The notes: generated by a model from the sequence alone, not told the origin. Numbered from the stretch's first letter, positions 23,476 to 34,975 are shown. The stretch: 64,000 nucleotides of DNA from Ehretia macrophylla (GCA_037974665.1 CM075768.1:67421816-67485815), one strand, 5' to 3'. Translations and numbers: made by a program.

Positions 23476-24031
23476 TTTTCAATTTTTTTTGCCCTGGTTA
23501 GGGTTGCCAAGATACTTTATCCACCAAATCTCTATTCCCGAATCCCACGGAGTATTGGGCAAGAGACCTTCACTTCACGTACAGGCCGGGCCCGCAAACC
23601 GAGGGCGTAGGGTTTGTGACCAGGTCTCCGTCGCTCCGGTGCCCATAACTTTTGATCCGTAAGGAGTTACGCGGCGTACAACATACCGTTGCAAAGCTCT
23701 CTGAGAACTCTACGATGGCGGCAGCCAGCTTGCTCGCTGTGCCCATTTTTGGAGAATAAAATCTAACGTTTTCATCAATTTTGGGCCACTTTTCTTCTTT
23801 TACTCTATTTTTTCATCCTGGATAGTACGTCGTGAGTTGTTAAAAGGATGAAAACCTTACTCAGGGACATTATTGGGCCCTAAAACGCGTCGATATCACG
23901 TCTTGCAAGGATGCTGCATTTTTGAAGCAGATGGGTTATCATTAAGCCCATTGGGCCTTCTGAATGGGTCATCTCTCTAGGCTGGGACTGTGAACCATTA
24001 ACACATATAGGAATTATGCCCTCAACATGAC

Positions 24032-24151
24032 GGGTGCAATTATACCAGCACTAATGCACCGGATCCAATCAGAACTCCGAAGTTAAGCGTGCTTGGGTGA
24101 GAGTAGTACTAGGATGGGTGACCCCCTAGGAAGTACTCGTGTTGCACCCCC
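24032..24151 (+). rRNA. 5S rRNA: 5S rRNA copy 30
   Basis: 120 nt. Differences: G7A, C10T, C36A, C67T, G97A, C104A. Confidence 0.94.
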
Positions 24152-24707
24152 TTTTCAATTTTTTTTGCCCTCGTTAAGGTTGCCAAGATACTTTATCCAC
24201 CAAATCTCTATTACTGAATCCCACGGATCATTAGGCAAGACAACTTCGCTTCACGTAGAGGCCAGGCCCTCAAACTGAGGACGTAGGGTTTGTGACCAGG
24301 TCTCCGTCGTTCCGGTGCCAATAACTTTTGCTCTGTAAGGAGTTACGCAGCACACAGCATAACATTGCAAAGCTCTCTGAGAGCTCTACGAAGGGGGCAG
24401 CCAGCTTGCACGCTGTACCCATTTTTGGAGCCCAAAATCGATCATTTTCATCAGTTTTAGTAGACTTTTCTTCTTTTGTCTGTTTTTTCGTCCCGGATTG
24501 AACGTCGTGAGCTGTTAAAAGGACGACAACATGACTCGGTGGACATCAGAGGGCCCTACAACGTGTCGATATCACGTCTTGCGAGGATGTTGCGTTGTTG
24601 AAGCGGATGGGTTGTCGTTAAACCCATTGGGCCTTTTGGATGGGCCATCTCTCTAAGCTGGCACTGTGAACCGTTAACACATATAGGAATTGTGCCCTCA
24701 ACCTGAC

Positions 24708-24826
24708 GAGAGCGATCATACCAGCACTAATGCACAGGATCCCATCAGAACTTCGAAGTTAAGCGTACTTGGGCGAGAGTAGTACTGGGATGGGTGACCC
24801 TTGGGAAGTCCTCGTGATGCACCCCA
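24708..24826 (+). rRNA. 5S rRNA: 5S rRNA copy 31
   Basis: 119 nt, one base lost in the C run at 91-95. Other differences: G2A, T4A, C29A, C46T, G60A, A80G, T111A, C120A. Confidence 0.91.
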
Positions 24827-25383
24827 TTTTTAATTTTTTTTGCCCAGGTTGGGGTTGCCAAGATTATTTATCCACAAAATCTCTATTACCGAATCCCACG
24901 GAACATTGGGCAAGACAACTTCGTTTCACGTAGAGGCCGGGCTAGCAAACCGGTGGCGTAGGGTTTGTGACCAGGTCTCCATCGCTTCGGTGCCCATAAC
25001 TTTTGATCCGTATGGAGTTACGCGGTGCACAACATACCGTTGCAAAGCTCTCTGAGAGCTATATGAAGAGGGCAGCCAATTTTCATGCGGTGCCCTTTTT
25101 TGGAGGCCAAAATCGAACGTTTTCATCTGTTTCAGTCCACTTTTCTTCTTTTGCTTTGTTTATCCGTCTGTAATCGTACGTCATGAGCTGTTAAAAGGAC
25201 GAGAACCTGACTCGCTGGACGTCAGAGGGCCCCACAACGTGTCGATATCATGTCTTGTGAGGATGCTACGTTGTTGAAGCGGATAGGTTGTCATTAAGCC
25301 CATTGGGCCTTTTGAATGGGCTATCTTTCAAGGCTAGCATTGTGAACCATTAACACTTATAGGAATTGTGCCCTCAATATGAC

Positions 25384-25502
25384 AGGTGCGATCATACCAG
25401 CACTAATGCACCGGATCCCATCAAAACTCCGAAGTTAAGCATGCTTGGGCGAGAATAGTTCTAGGATGGGTGACACTTGGGAAGTCCTCGTGCCGCACCC
25501 CA
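25384..25502 (+). rRNA. 5S rRNA: 5S rRNA copy 32
   Basis: 119 nt. Differences include G1A, G41A, G58A, G72A, A77T, T111C, T112C and a changed, shortened C run (GACACTTGGG). Confidence 0.9.
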
Positions 25503-26057
25503 TTTTTAATTTTTTTTGCCCTGGTTAGGGTTGCCAAGATAATTTATCCACCAAATCTCTATTACCGAATCCCACGGAACATTGGGCAAGACAACTTCAC
25601 TTCACTTAGAGGCCGGGCTCACAAACCGAGGGCGTAGGGTTTGTGACCAGGTCTTCGTCATTCCAGAGTCCATAACATTTGATCCGTAAAGAGTTACGCG
25701 GCCCACAGCATACCGTTGCAAAGCTCTCTGAGAGCTCTACGACGGGGACAGCAAGCTTGCTTGCTATGCCTTTTTTGGAGCCCAAAACGAACGTTTTCAT
25801 CAATTTCAGTCCACTTTTCTTCTTTTGCTCTATTTTTTCATCCAGGATCGTACGTCGTGAGTTGTTAAAATTACGACAACTTGACTCGCGGGACATCAGA
25901 GGGTCCTACAACGTGTCGATATCACGGCTTGTGAGGATGCTACGTTGTTGAAGCGGATGGGTTGTCGTTAAGGCCATTGAGACTTTTGAATGGGCCATCT
26001 CTCTAGGCTGGCACTGTGAACCATTAACACAAATAGGAATTGTGCCCTCAACATAAC

Positions 26058-26177
26058 GGGTGTGATCATACCAGCACTAATGCACCGGATCCCATCAGAA
26101 CTCCGAAGTTAAGCGTGCTTGGGCGAGAGTAGTACTAGGATGGGTCACCCCCTGGGAAGTCCTCGTGCTGCACCCCA
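26058..26177 (+). rRNA. 5S rRNA: 5S rRNA copy 33, near consensus
   Basis: 120 nt. Four differences: C6T, G89C, T111C, C120A. The A box is intact. Confidence 0.95.
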
Positions 26178-26734
26178 TTTTAAATTTTTTTTGCCCTGGT
26201 TAGGGTTGCCAAGATACTTTATCCACCAAATCTCTATTACCGAATCCCACGGAACATTGGCCAAGGCAACTTCGCTTGACGTAGAGGCCGGGCCCGCAAA
26301 CCGAGGGCGTAGGGTTTGTGACCAGGTCTCCGTCACTCCGGTGCCCTTAACTTTTGATCCGTAAGGAGTTACGCGGCGCACAGCATACAGGCGCAAAGCT
26401 CTCTGAGAACTCTATGATGGGGGCAGCCAGCATGCTCGCTGTTCCCATTTTTGGAGCCCAAAATCAAACATTTTCTTCAGTTTCATACCACATTTCTTCT
26501 TTTGCTCTGTTTTTCCGTCCCGGATCGTACGTCGTGAACTGTTAAAAGGACGACAACCTGACTCGCTGGACATCAGAGGGCCCTACAACGTGTCAATATC
26601 ACGTCTTGCGAGGATGCTGTGTTGTTGAAGCGGATGGGTTGTCGTTAAGCCCATTGGGCCTTTTGAATGGGCCATCTCTCTAGGCTGGCACTATGAACCG
26701 TTAACACATATAGGAATTATGCCCTCAACATGAT

Positions 26735-26853
26735 GGGTGCGATCATACCAGCACTAATGTACCGGATCCCATCAGAACTCTGAAGTTAAGCGTGCTTGGG
26801 TTAGAGTAGTACTAGGATGGGTGACCCCTGGGAAGTCCTTCTGCTGCACCCCA
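26735..26853 (+). rRNA. 5S rRNA: 5S rRNA copy 34
   Basis: 119 nt, one C fewer at 91-95. Differences: C26T, C47T, C67T, G68T, C107T, G108C, T111C. T at -1. Confidence 0.92.
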
Positions 26854-27410
26854 TTTTCAATTTTTTTTGCCCTGGTTAGGGTTGCAAAGATACTTTATCC
26901 ACCAAATCTCTATTACCGAGTCCCACGGAACATTGGGAAAGACAACTTCGCTTCACGTAGAGGCCGGGCCAACAAACCGTGAGCGTAGTATTTGTGATCA
27001 GGTCTCCATCGCTCCGGTGCCCATAACTTTTGATCCGTAAGGAGTTACGCAGCGCACAGCATACCGTTGCAAAGCTCTCTGAGAACTCTACGAAGGGGGC
27101 AGCCAGCTTGCCCGTTGTGCCCATGTTTGATGCCCAAAATCGAACATTTTCATCAGTTTCAATCCACTTTTCTACTTTTCCTCTGTTTTTCCAACCCAGA
27201 TCGTACATCGTGAGCTGTTTAAAGGACGACAACCTGACTCGCGGCACATCAGAGGGCCCTACAACGTGTCGATATCACGTCTTGCGAGGATGCTGCGTTG
27301 TTGAAGCGGATAGGTTGTCGTTAAGCCCATTGGGCCTTTTGAATGGGCCATCTCTCTTGGCTGGGACTGTGAACCATTAGCACATATAGGAATTATGCCC
27401 TTAACATGAC

Positions 27411-27530
27411 GGGTGCGATCATACCTACACTAATGCACCGGATCCCATCAGAACTCCGAAGTTAACCGTGCTTGGGCAAGAGTAGTACTAGGATGGGTGA
27501 CGCCGTGGGAAGTACTCGTGTTGCACCCGA
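27411..27530 (+). rRNA. 5S rRNA: 5S rRNA copy 35
   Basis: 120 nt. Differences: A16T, G17A, G56C, G68A, C92G, C95G, C104A, C119G, C120A. The 3' end reads CACCCGAATTTC, so the first T run is only three long. Confidence 0.9.
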
Positions 27531-28087
27531 ATTTCAATTTTTTTTGCCCTGGTTAGGGTTGCCAAGATACTTTATCCACCAAATCACTATCACCGAATCC
27601 CACGGAACATTGGGCAAGACAACTTCGCTTCACGTAGAGGCCGGGCCGGCAAACTGAGGGCGTAGGGTTTATGACCAGGCCTCCGTCGCTCCTATGCCCA
27701 TATCTTTTTATCCTTAAGGAGTTACGGGGTGCACAACATTCCGTTGCAAAGATTTCTTAGAGCTCTACGACGGGGGCAGCTAGATTGCTCGCTGTGCCCG
27801 TATTTGGAGCCCAAAATCGAACGTTTTCATCAGTTTCAGTCCACTTTTCTTATTTTGCTCTATTTTTCAGTCCCGTATCGTACATCGTGAGTTGTTAAAA
27901 GGATGACAACATGACTCGCGGGACATTAGAGGTCCCTACAACGTGCCGATATCATGTCTTGCGAGGATGCTACGTTGTTGAAGCGGATGGGTTGTCGTTA
28001 AGCCCATTAGGCCTTTTGAATGGGCCATCTCTCTAGGCTGGCACTGTGAACTGTTAACACATATAGGAATTGTACCCTCAACATGAC

Positions 28088-28207
28088 GGGTGCGATCATA
28101 CCAGTACTAATGCACCGGATCCCATCAGAACGCCGAAGTTAAGCGTGCTTGGGCGAGAGTAGTACTAAGATGGGTGACCCCCTTGGAAGTCCTTGTGCTG
28201 CACCCCC
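28088..28207 (+). rRNA. 5S rRNA: 5S rRNA copy 36
   Basis: 120 nt. Differences: C18T, T45G, G81A, G97T, C107T, T111C. A box intact. Confidence 0.94.
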
Positions 28208-28764
28208 TTTTCAATTTTTTTTGCCCTACTTAGGGATGCCAGGATACATTATCCACCAAATCTCTGTTACCGAATCCCACAGAGCATTGGGCAAGACAAC
28301 TTCGCTTCACGTAGAGGCCGGGACAGCAAAACGAGGGCGTAAGGTTTGTGACCAGGTCTCCGTCGCTCCGGTGCCCATAACCTTTGATCCGTAAGGAGTT
28401 ACGCGGGGCACAGCATACCGTTGCAAAGCTCTCTGAGAGCTCTACGAAGGGGGCAGCCAGCTTGCTTGTTGTACCCATTTTTGGAGCCCAAAATCGAACG
28501 TTTTCATCAGTTTCATTCCACTTTTCTTCTTTTGCTCTATTTTTCTATCCCAGATCGTACATCGTGAGTAGTTAAAAGGATTACAACCTAACTCGCGGGA
28601 CATCAGAGGGCCCTACAACGTGTCGATATCACGTCTTGCGAGGATGCTACGTGGTTGAAGCGGATGGGTTTTCGTTAAGCACTTTGGGCCTTTTGAATGG
28701 GCCATCTATCTAGGCTGGCACTCTGAACCATTAATACATATAGGAATTGTGCCCTCAACATAAC

Positions 28765-28883
28765 GGATGCGATCATACCCGCAATAATGCACTGGATCCC
28801 ATCAGAACTCTGAAGTTAAGCGTGCTTGGGCGAGAGTAGTACTAGGATGGGTGACCCTTGGGAAGTCCTCGTGCTGCACCCCA
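28765..28883 (+). rRNA. 5S rRNA: 5S rRNA copy 37
   Basis: 119 nt, one base lost in the C run. Differences: G3A, A16C, C20A, C29T, C47T, T111C, C120A. Confidence 0.93.
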
Positions 28884-29439
28884 TTTTCAACTTTTTTTGC
28901 CCTCGTTAGGGTTGCCAAGATACTTTATCCAACAAATCTCTATTACCGAATCCCACGGAACATTGGGCAAGACAACTTCGCTTAACGTAGAGGCCGGGCT
29001 CGCGGACCGAGGGCGTAGGGTTTTTGACAAGGTCTCCGTCGCTCCAGTGCCCATAACTTTTGATCCGTAAGGAGTTACGCGGCCCACATCTTACCGTTGC
29101 AAAGCTCTCTGAGAGCTCTACGAAGGAGGCAGCTAGCTTGCTCGCTGTGCCATTTTTGGAGCCTAAAATCGAATATTTTCATCAGTTTCAATCCACTTTT
29201 CTTCTTTTGCTCTGTTTATCCGTCCCGGATCGTACGTCGTGAGTTGTTAAAAGAACGACAACCTGATTCACGGGACGTCAGAGGGCCCCACAACGTGTCG
29301 ATATCACGTCTTGCGAGGATGCGGCGTTGTTGAAGCGGATGGGTTGTCGTTAGGACCATTGGGCCTTTTGAATGGGCCATCTTTCTAGGCTGGCACTGTG
29401 AACTGTTAACACATATATGAATTGTGCCCTCAACATGAC

Positions 29440-29559
29440 GGGTGTGATCATACCAGCACTAATGCACCGGATCCCATCAGAACTCCGAAGTTAAGCATGC
29501 TTGGGCGAAAGTAGTACTAGGATGGGTGACCCCTTGGGAAGTCCTTGTGTTGCACCCCA
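29440..29559 (+). rRNA. 5S rRNA: 5S rRNA copy 38
   Basis: 120 nt. Differences: C6T, G58A, G70A, C95T, C107T, C120A. Most are C-to-T or G-to-A. Confidence 0.94.
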
Positions 29560-30117
29560 TTTTCAATTTTTTTTGCCCTGGTTAGGGTTGCCAAGATACT
29601 TTATCCACCAAATCTCTATTACTGAATCCCACGGAACATTGGGCAAGACAACTTTGCTTCACGTAGAGGCTCGGGCCCATAAACTGAGGGTGTAGGGTTT
29701 GTGACCAGGTCTCCGTCGCTTCGGTGCCCATAACTTTTGATCCGTAAGGAGTTACGCGGTGCACAACATATCGTTGCAAAGCTCTCTGAGAACACTACGA
29801 AGGGGGATGCCAGCTTGCTCGATGTACCCATTTTTGGAGCCCAAAATCGAACATTTTCATCAGTTTCAGTACACTTTTCTTCTTTTACTCTTTTTTTGGG
29901 TCCCGGATCGTACGCCGTGAGCTATTATAAGGATGACAACCTGACTCGCGGGACATCAGAGGGCCGTACAACGTGTCGATATTACGTCTTGCGAGGATGC
30001 TGCGTTGTTGAAGCGGATGGGTTGTCATTAAGCACATTCGGCCTTTTGAATGGACCATCTCTCTAGGCTGGCACTGTGAACCATTAACACATATAGGAAT
30101 TGTGCCCTCAACATAAC

Positions 30118-30238
30118 GGATGCGATCATACAAGCACTAATGCGCCGGATCCCAACAGAAATTTGAAGTTAAGCATGCTTGGGCCAGTGTAGTCCTGGGA
30201 TGGGTGCCCCCTTGGGAAGTCCTCATGTTGCCACCCCA
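30118..30238 (+). rRNA. 5S rRNA: 5S rRNA copy 39, most divergent (probable pseudogene)
   Basis: 121 nt with about 15 or more changes, among them G3A, C15A, A27G, T38A, C44A, C46T, C47T, G58A, G68C, A71T, A77C, A80G, A90C and an extra C near the 3' end. The A box, intermediate element and C box are all hit. Called rRNA by homology; unlikely to be active. Confidence 0.82.
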
Positions 30239-30795
30239 TTTTCAATTTTTTTTGCCTTGGTTAGGGTTGCCAAGATACTTTATCCACCAATTTTTTTTTA
30301 CCGAATCCCACGGAACATTGGGCAAGACAACTTCGCTTCACGTAGAGGTCGGGCCTGCAAACCGAGGGCATAGGGTTTGTGAATAGGTCTCTGTCGCTCC
30401 AGTGCCCATAACTTTTAATCCGTAAGGAGTTACGAGACGCACAGCATACCGTTGCAAAGCTCTCTGAGACCTCTAAGACGGGGCCAGCCAGCTTGCTCGC
30501 TGGGCCCATTTTTGGAGCCCAAAATTGAACATTTTCATCAGTTTCAGTCGACTTTTCTTCTTTTGCTCTATTTTTTCATCCCGGATTGTACGTCGTGAGC
30601 TGTTAAAAGGACGACAACCTGACTCGCTGGACATTAGAGGGCCATACAACGTGTCGATATCATGTCTTGCGAGGATGCTGCGTTGTTGAAGCGGATGGGT
30701 TGTCGTTAAGCCCATTGGGCCTTTTGAATGGGCCATCTCTCTAGGCTGGCACTGTGAACCGTTAACACATATAAGAATTGTGCCCTCAACATGAC

Positions 30796-30914
30796 GGGTA
30801 CGATCATACCAGCACTAGTGCACCAGATCCCATCAGAACTCCGAAGTTAAGCCTGCTTGGGGGAGAGTAGTACTAGGATGGGTGACCCTTGGGAAGTCCT
30901 CGTGCTGTACCCCA
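30796..30914 (+). rRNA. 5S rRNA: 5S rRNA copy 40
   Basis: 119 nt. Differences: G5A, A23G, G30A, G58C, C67G, one base lost in the C run, T111C, C114T, C120A. Like copy 28 it has the paired change G5A/C114T. Confidence 0.92.
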
Positions 30915-31471
30915 TTTTCAATTTTTTTTGCCCTGGTTAGGGTTGCCAAGATACTTTATCCACCAAATCCCCATTACCGAATCCCACAAAACATTGGGCA
31001 AGACAACTTTGCTTGACGTAGAGGCCGGGCCCGCAAACCAAGGGCGTAGGGTTTTTGACCAGGTCTCCGTCACTACGGTGCCCATAACTTTTGATCCGTA
31101 AGGAGTTACGCGGCGTACATCATACCGTTGCAAAGCTCTCTGAGAGCTCTACGAAGGAGGCAGCCAGCTTGCTAGCTATGCCCATTTTTGCAGCCCAAAA
31201 TTGAATGTTTTCATCAGTTTCAGTCCACTTTTCTTCTTTTGCTCTATTTATCCGTCTCGGATCGTACGTCGTGAGTTGTTAAAAGGATGACAACCTGACT
31301 CGCGGGACATCAGAGGGCCCAACAACTTGTCGATATCACATCTTGCGAGGATGCTGCATTGTTGAAGTGGATGGGTTGGCGTTAAGCCCATTGGGCCTTT
31401 TGAATGGGCCATCTTTCTAGGTTGGCACTATGAACCGTTAACACATATAGGAATTGTGCCCTCAATATGAC

Positions 31472-31591
31472 GGGTGCGATCATACCAGCACTAATGCACC
31501 GGATCCCATCAGAACTCCGAAGTTAAGTGTGCTTGGGCGAGAGTAGTACTAGGATGGGTGACCCCTTGGGAAGACCTCGTGTTGCACCCCC
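31472..31591 (+). rRNA. 5S rRNA: 5S rRNA copy 41, near consensus
   Basis: 120 nt. Three differences: C57T, C95T, T103A. Promoter elements are intact. The stop is TTTTCATTATTTTTT. Confidence 0.96.
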
Positions 31592-32148
31592 TTTTCATTA
31601 TTTTTTACCCTAGTTAGGATTGCCAAGGTACTTTATCCATTAAATCTCTATTACCGAATCACATGGGACATTGGGAAAGACAACTTCGCTTCACGTAGAG
31701 GTCGGGCCCGCAAACCGAAGGTGTAGGGTTTGTGACCTGGTCTCCGTCGCTCCGGTGCCCATAGCTTTTGATCCGTAAGGAGTTACGCGTCGTACAGCAT
31801 ACCAATGCAAAGCTCTCTGAGAACTCTACGAAGGGGGTAGCCAGCTTGATCGTTTTGCAAGTTTTTGGAGCACAAAATTAAACATTTTCATCAGTTTCAG
31901 TCCACTTTTGTTCTTTTGCTCTTTTTTTCCGTCCCTGATCGTACGTTGTGAGCAGTTATAAAGACGAAAACCTAACTCGCGGGACATCAGAGGGCCTTAC
32001 AACGTGTCGATATCACGTCTTGCGAGGATTCTGTGTTGTTGAAGCGGATGGGTTGTCATTAAGCCCATTGGGCCTTTTGAATGGGCCATCTCTCTAGGCC
32101 GGGACCGTGAACTGTTAACACATATAGGAATTGTACCCTCAACATTAC

Positions 32149-32268
32149 GGGTGCGATCATACCAGCACTAATGCACCGGATCCCATCAGAACTCCGAAGG
32201 TAAGCGAGCTTGGGCGAGAGTAGGACTAGGATGGGTGAGCGCTTGGGAAGGGCTCGTGTTGCACCCCG
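32149..32268 (+). rRNA. 5S rRNA: 5S rRNA copy 42 (trimer, C)
   Basis: 120 nt. Differences: T52G, T59A, T76G, C91G, C93G, C95T, T103G, C104G, C120G. Unusual for being mostly changes to G. Spacer type C. Confidence 0.9.
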
Positions 32269-32739
32269 TTTTCAATTTTTTTTGCCCTGGTTAAGGTTGC
32301 CAAGATACTTTATCCACCAAATCTCAATTACCGAATCCCACGGAACATTGGGCAAGACAACTTCGCTTAACGTAGAGGCCGGGCCTGCAAAACGAGAGCG
32401 TAGGGTTTGTGACAAGGTCTCCGTCACTCCGGTGCCCATAACTTTTGAACTATAATGAGTTAGGCGGCACACATCATACTGTTGCAAAGCTCACTGAGAG
32501 CTCTACGATGGGGGTAGCGAGCTTGATCGCTTTGCCCATTTTTGGAGCCCAAAATCGAACATTTTCATCAATTTCAGGCCACTTTTCTTCTTTTGCCTTG
32601 TTTTTCTATCCCGGATCGTACGTCCTGAGCTGTTAAAAGGATGACAACCTGACTCGCAGTACAGGAGAGGGCCCTACAACGTGTCGATATCACGTCTTGC
32701 AAGGATGCTGCGTTGTTGAAGCGGATGGGTTGTCGTTAA

Positions 32740-32763
32740 GCCCATTGGGCCTTTTGAATGGGC
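32740..32763 (+). promoter_or_regulatory. Conserved inverted repeat upstream of the 5S gene
   Basis: GCCCATT and AATGGGC form a 7-bp inverted repeat around a 10-base loop, 63-86 bp upstream of copy 43. The arms are kept in most units of the array. The motif could be a hairpin or a protein site. TGGGCC-like site II elements are known in plant promoters, but a role here is inference. Confidence 0.4.
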
Positions 32764-32796
32764 TATATCTCTAGGCTGGCACTGTGAACCGTTAAC

Positions 32797-32825
32797 ACAT
32801 ATAAGAATTGTGCCCTCAACATGAC
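32797..32825 (+). promoter_or_regulatory. Upstream 5S promoter of copy 43 (reference example)
   Basis: A TATA-like ATATA at -27 to -23, a GC dinucleotide at -14/-13 and C at -1 precede the gene. These are the three upstream elements known from plant 5S genes, at about -28, -12 and -1. Almost all copies keep ACATATAGGAATTGTGCCCTCAACATGAC here. Common departures are ACATATAAG, ACATAAAG or T at -1. Confidence 0.75.
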
Positions 32826-32945
32826 GGGTCAGATCATACCAGCACTAATGCACCGGATCCCATCAGAACTCCGAAGTTAAGTGTGCTTGGGCGAGAGTAG
32901 TACTAGGATGGGTGACCCCCTGGGAAGTCCTCGTGTTGCACCCCC
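32826..32945 (+). rRNA. 5S rRNA: 5S rRNA copy 43, near consensus (trimer, A)
   Basis: 120 nt. Three differences: G5C, C6A, C57T. The two changes at 5-6 disturb helix I. Spacer type A. Confidence 0.96.
32876..32920 (+). promoter_or_regulatory. Internal control region of copy 43 (A box, IE, C box)
   Basis: Gene positions about 51-95 hold the A box (GTTAAGYGTGCTTGGGCGAG), the intermediate element (AGTAGTAC) and the C box (GGATGGGTGACC). In 5S genes TFIIIA binds this region and brings in TFIIIC and Pol III. Copy 43 has a single change here, C57T. Boundaries follow the usual plant 5S map and are approximate. Confidence 0.7.
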
Positions 32946-32960
32946 TTTTCAATTTTTTTT
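32946..32960 (+). terminator. Pol III terminator after copy 43 (reference example)
   Basis: TTTT directly follows the gene end, and a second run of eight T residues lies six bases on. A run of four or more T on the non-template strand stops RNA polymerase III. The TTTTCAATTTTTTTT arrangement is kept after nearly every copy, with small length changes. Confidence 0.85.
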
Positions 32961-33502
32961 GCCCTGGTTAGGGTTGCCAAGATACTTTATTCACCAAATC
33001 TCTATTACCGAATCCCACGGAACATTGGGCAAGACAACTTCGCTTCACGTAGAGGCCGGGCCGGCAAACCGAGGGCATTGGGTTTATGACCAGGTCTCCG
33101 TCGCTCTGGTGCCCATAACTTTTGATCCGTAAGGAGTTACGCGGCGCACAACATACCGTTGCAAAGCTCTCTGAAAGCTCTACGACGAGAGTAGCCAGCT
33201 TGCTCGCTGTGCATGCTTTTGGGGCCCAAGATTGAACTTTTTGATAAATTTCAGGCAACTTTTCTTCTTTTGCTCTGTTTTTTCGTCCCGGATCGTACGT
33301 CATGAGCTGTTGAAGGTACGACAACCTGACTCGCGGGATATCGGAGGGCCTTACAACTTGTCGATATCACGTCTTGTGAGGATGTTGCGTTGTTGAAGCG
33401 GATGGGATGTCGTTAAGCCCATTAGGCCTTTTGAATGGGCCATCTCTCTAGGCTGGGACTGTCAACCGTTAACACATATAGGAATAGTGTCCTCAACATG
33501 AG
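32946..33502 (+). repeat. Non-transcribed spacer of a near-consensus 5S unit (type A)
   Basis: Given as one spacer described in full, after copy 43. It begins with the T-run stop. A conserved block (GTTAGGGTTGCCAAGATACTTTAT) and a GC-richer block (CACGTAGAGGCCGGGCC) follow. Next come CATAACTTTTGATCCGTAAGG and an AGCTCTCTGAAAGCT near-palindrome. Then there is a T-rich tract ending in the CGTACGTCATGAGCTGTT region. It ends with the inverted repeat CCCATT/AATGGG and the upstream promoter of copy 44. Type A markers here are CATGCTTTTGG and AGATTGAAC. The spacer is moderately AT-rich with T-rich tracts on this strand. Confidence 0.85.
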
Positions 33503-33622
33503 GGATGCGATCATACCAGCACTAATGCACCGGATCCCATTAGAACTCCGAAGTTAAGCGTGTTTGGGCGAGAGTAGTACTAGGATGGGTGACCCCATGG
33601 GAAGTCCTCGTGTTGCACCCCC
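33503..33622 (+). rRNA. 5S rRNA: 5S rRNA copy 44, near consensus (trimer, B)
   Basis: 120 nt. Four differences: G3A, C39T, C61T, C95A. G at -1 instead of C. Spacer type B. Confidence 0.95.
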
Positions 33623-34178
33623 TTTTCAATTTTTTTTGCCCTGGTTAGGGTTTCAAAGATACTTTATCAACCAAATCTCTATTACCAAATCCCACGGAAC
33701 ATTGGGCAAGACAACTTTGCTTGACGTAGAGGCCAGGCTCGTAAACCGAGGGCGTAGGGTTTGCGACCAGGTCTCCGTCGCTCCGGTGCCCATAACTTTT
33801 GTTCCGTAAGGAGTTACGTGGCGCACAACATACCGTTGCAAAGCTCGCTGAGAGCTCTACGAATGGGGAAGCCAGCTTGCCCGCTCTGCCCCTGTTTGGA
33901 GCCCAAAATCGAACGTTTTCATCAGTTTCAGTCCACTTTTCTTCTTTCGCTCTGCTTTTTCGTCCCGGATCGTACGTCATGAGCTGTTAAAAGGACGACA
34001 ACATGACTCGCGGGACATCAGAGGGCCCTACAATGTGTCGATATCACGTCTTGCGAGGATGCTGCGTGGTTGAAGCGGATGGGTTGTCGTTAAGCCCATT
34101 GGCCTTTTGAATGGGCCATCTATCTAGGCTAGCACTGTCAACTGTTAACACATATAGGAATTGTGCCCTCAACGTGAC

Positions 34179-34298
34179 GGGTACGATCATACCAACACTA
34201 ATGCTCTGGATCCCATCAGAACTCCGAAGTTAAGCGTGCTTGGGCGAGACTAGTACTAGGATGGGTGACCCCTTGGGAAGTCCTCGTGTTGCACCTCA
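34179..34298 (+). rRNA. 5S rRNA: 5S rRNA copy 45 (trimer, C)
   Basis: 120 nt. Differences: G5A, G17A, A27T, C29T, G72C, C95T, C118T, C120A. Starts 2030 bp after copy 42. Spacer type C. Confidence 0.93.
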
Positions 34299-34855
34299 TT
34301 TTCAATTTTTTTTGCCCTGGTTAGGGTTGCCAATATACTTTAACCCCCAAATCTCTATTACCAAATCCCACGGAACATTGGGCAAGACAACTTCGCTTCA
34401 CGTAGAGGTCGGGCCCACAAACCGAGGGCGTAGTGTTTGTGACCAGGTCTCCGTCGCTCCGGTGCCCTTAACTTTTGATCTGTAAGGAGTTACGCAGTGC
34501 ACATCATACCGTTGCAAAGCTCTCTGAGAGCTCTACGACAAGGGCTGCGAGCTTGCTCGCTGTGCCAATTTTTGGAGCTGAAAATTGTACATTTTCATCA
34601 GTTTCAGTCCATTTTACCTCTTTTGCCCTATTTTTCTATCCCAGATCGTATGTCGTGAGCTATTAAAAGGATGACAACCTGACTCGCAGTACATCAGAGG
34701 GCCCTACAACTTGTCAACATCACATCTTACGAGGATGCTGCGTTGTTGTAGCGGATGGGTTGTCGTTAAGCCGATTGGGCTTTTTGAATGGGCCATCTCT
34801 CTAGGCTGGCACTGTGAACCGTTAACACATATAGGAATTGTGCCCTCAACATGAA

Positions 34856-34975
34856 GGGTGTGATCATACCAGTACTAATGCACTGGATCCCATCAGAACT
34901 CCAAAGTTAAGCGTGCTTGGACGAGAGCAGTACTAGGATGGGTGACCCCCTGGGAAGTCTTCGTGTTGCACCCCC
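34856..34975 (+). rRNA. 5S rRNA: 5S rRNA copy 46 (trimer, A)
   Basis: 120 nt. Differences: C6T, C18T, C29T, G48A, G66A, T73C, C105T: all transitions. A at -1. Spacer type A. Confidence 0.93.
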
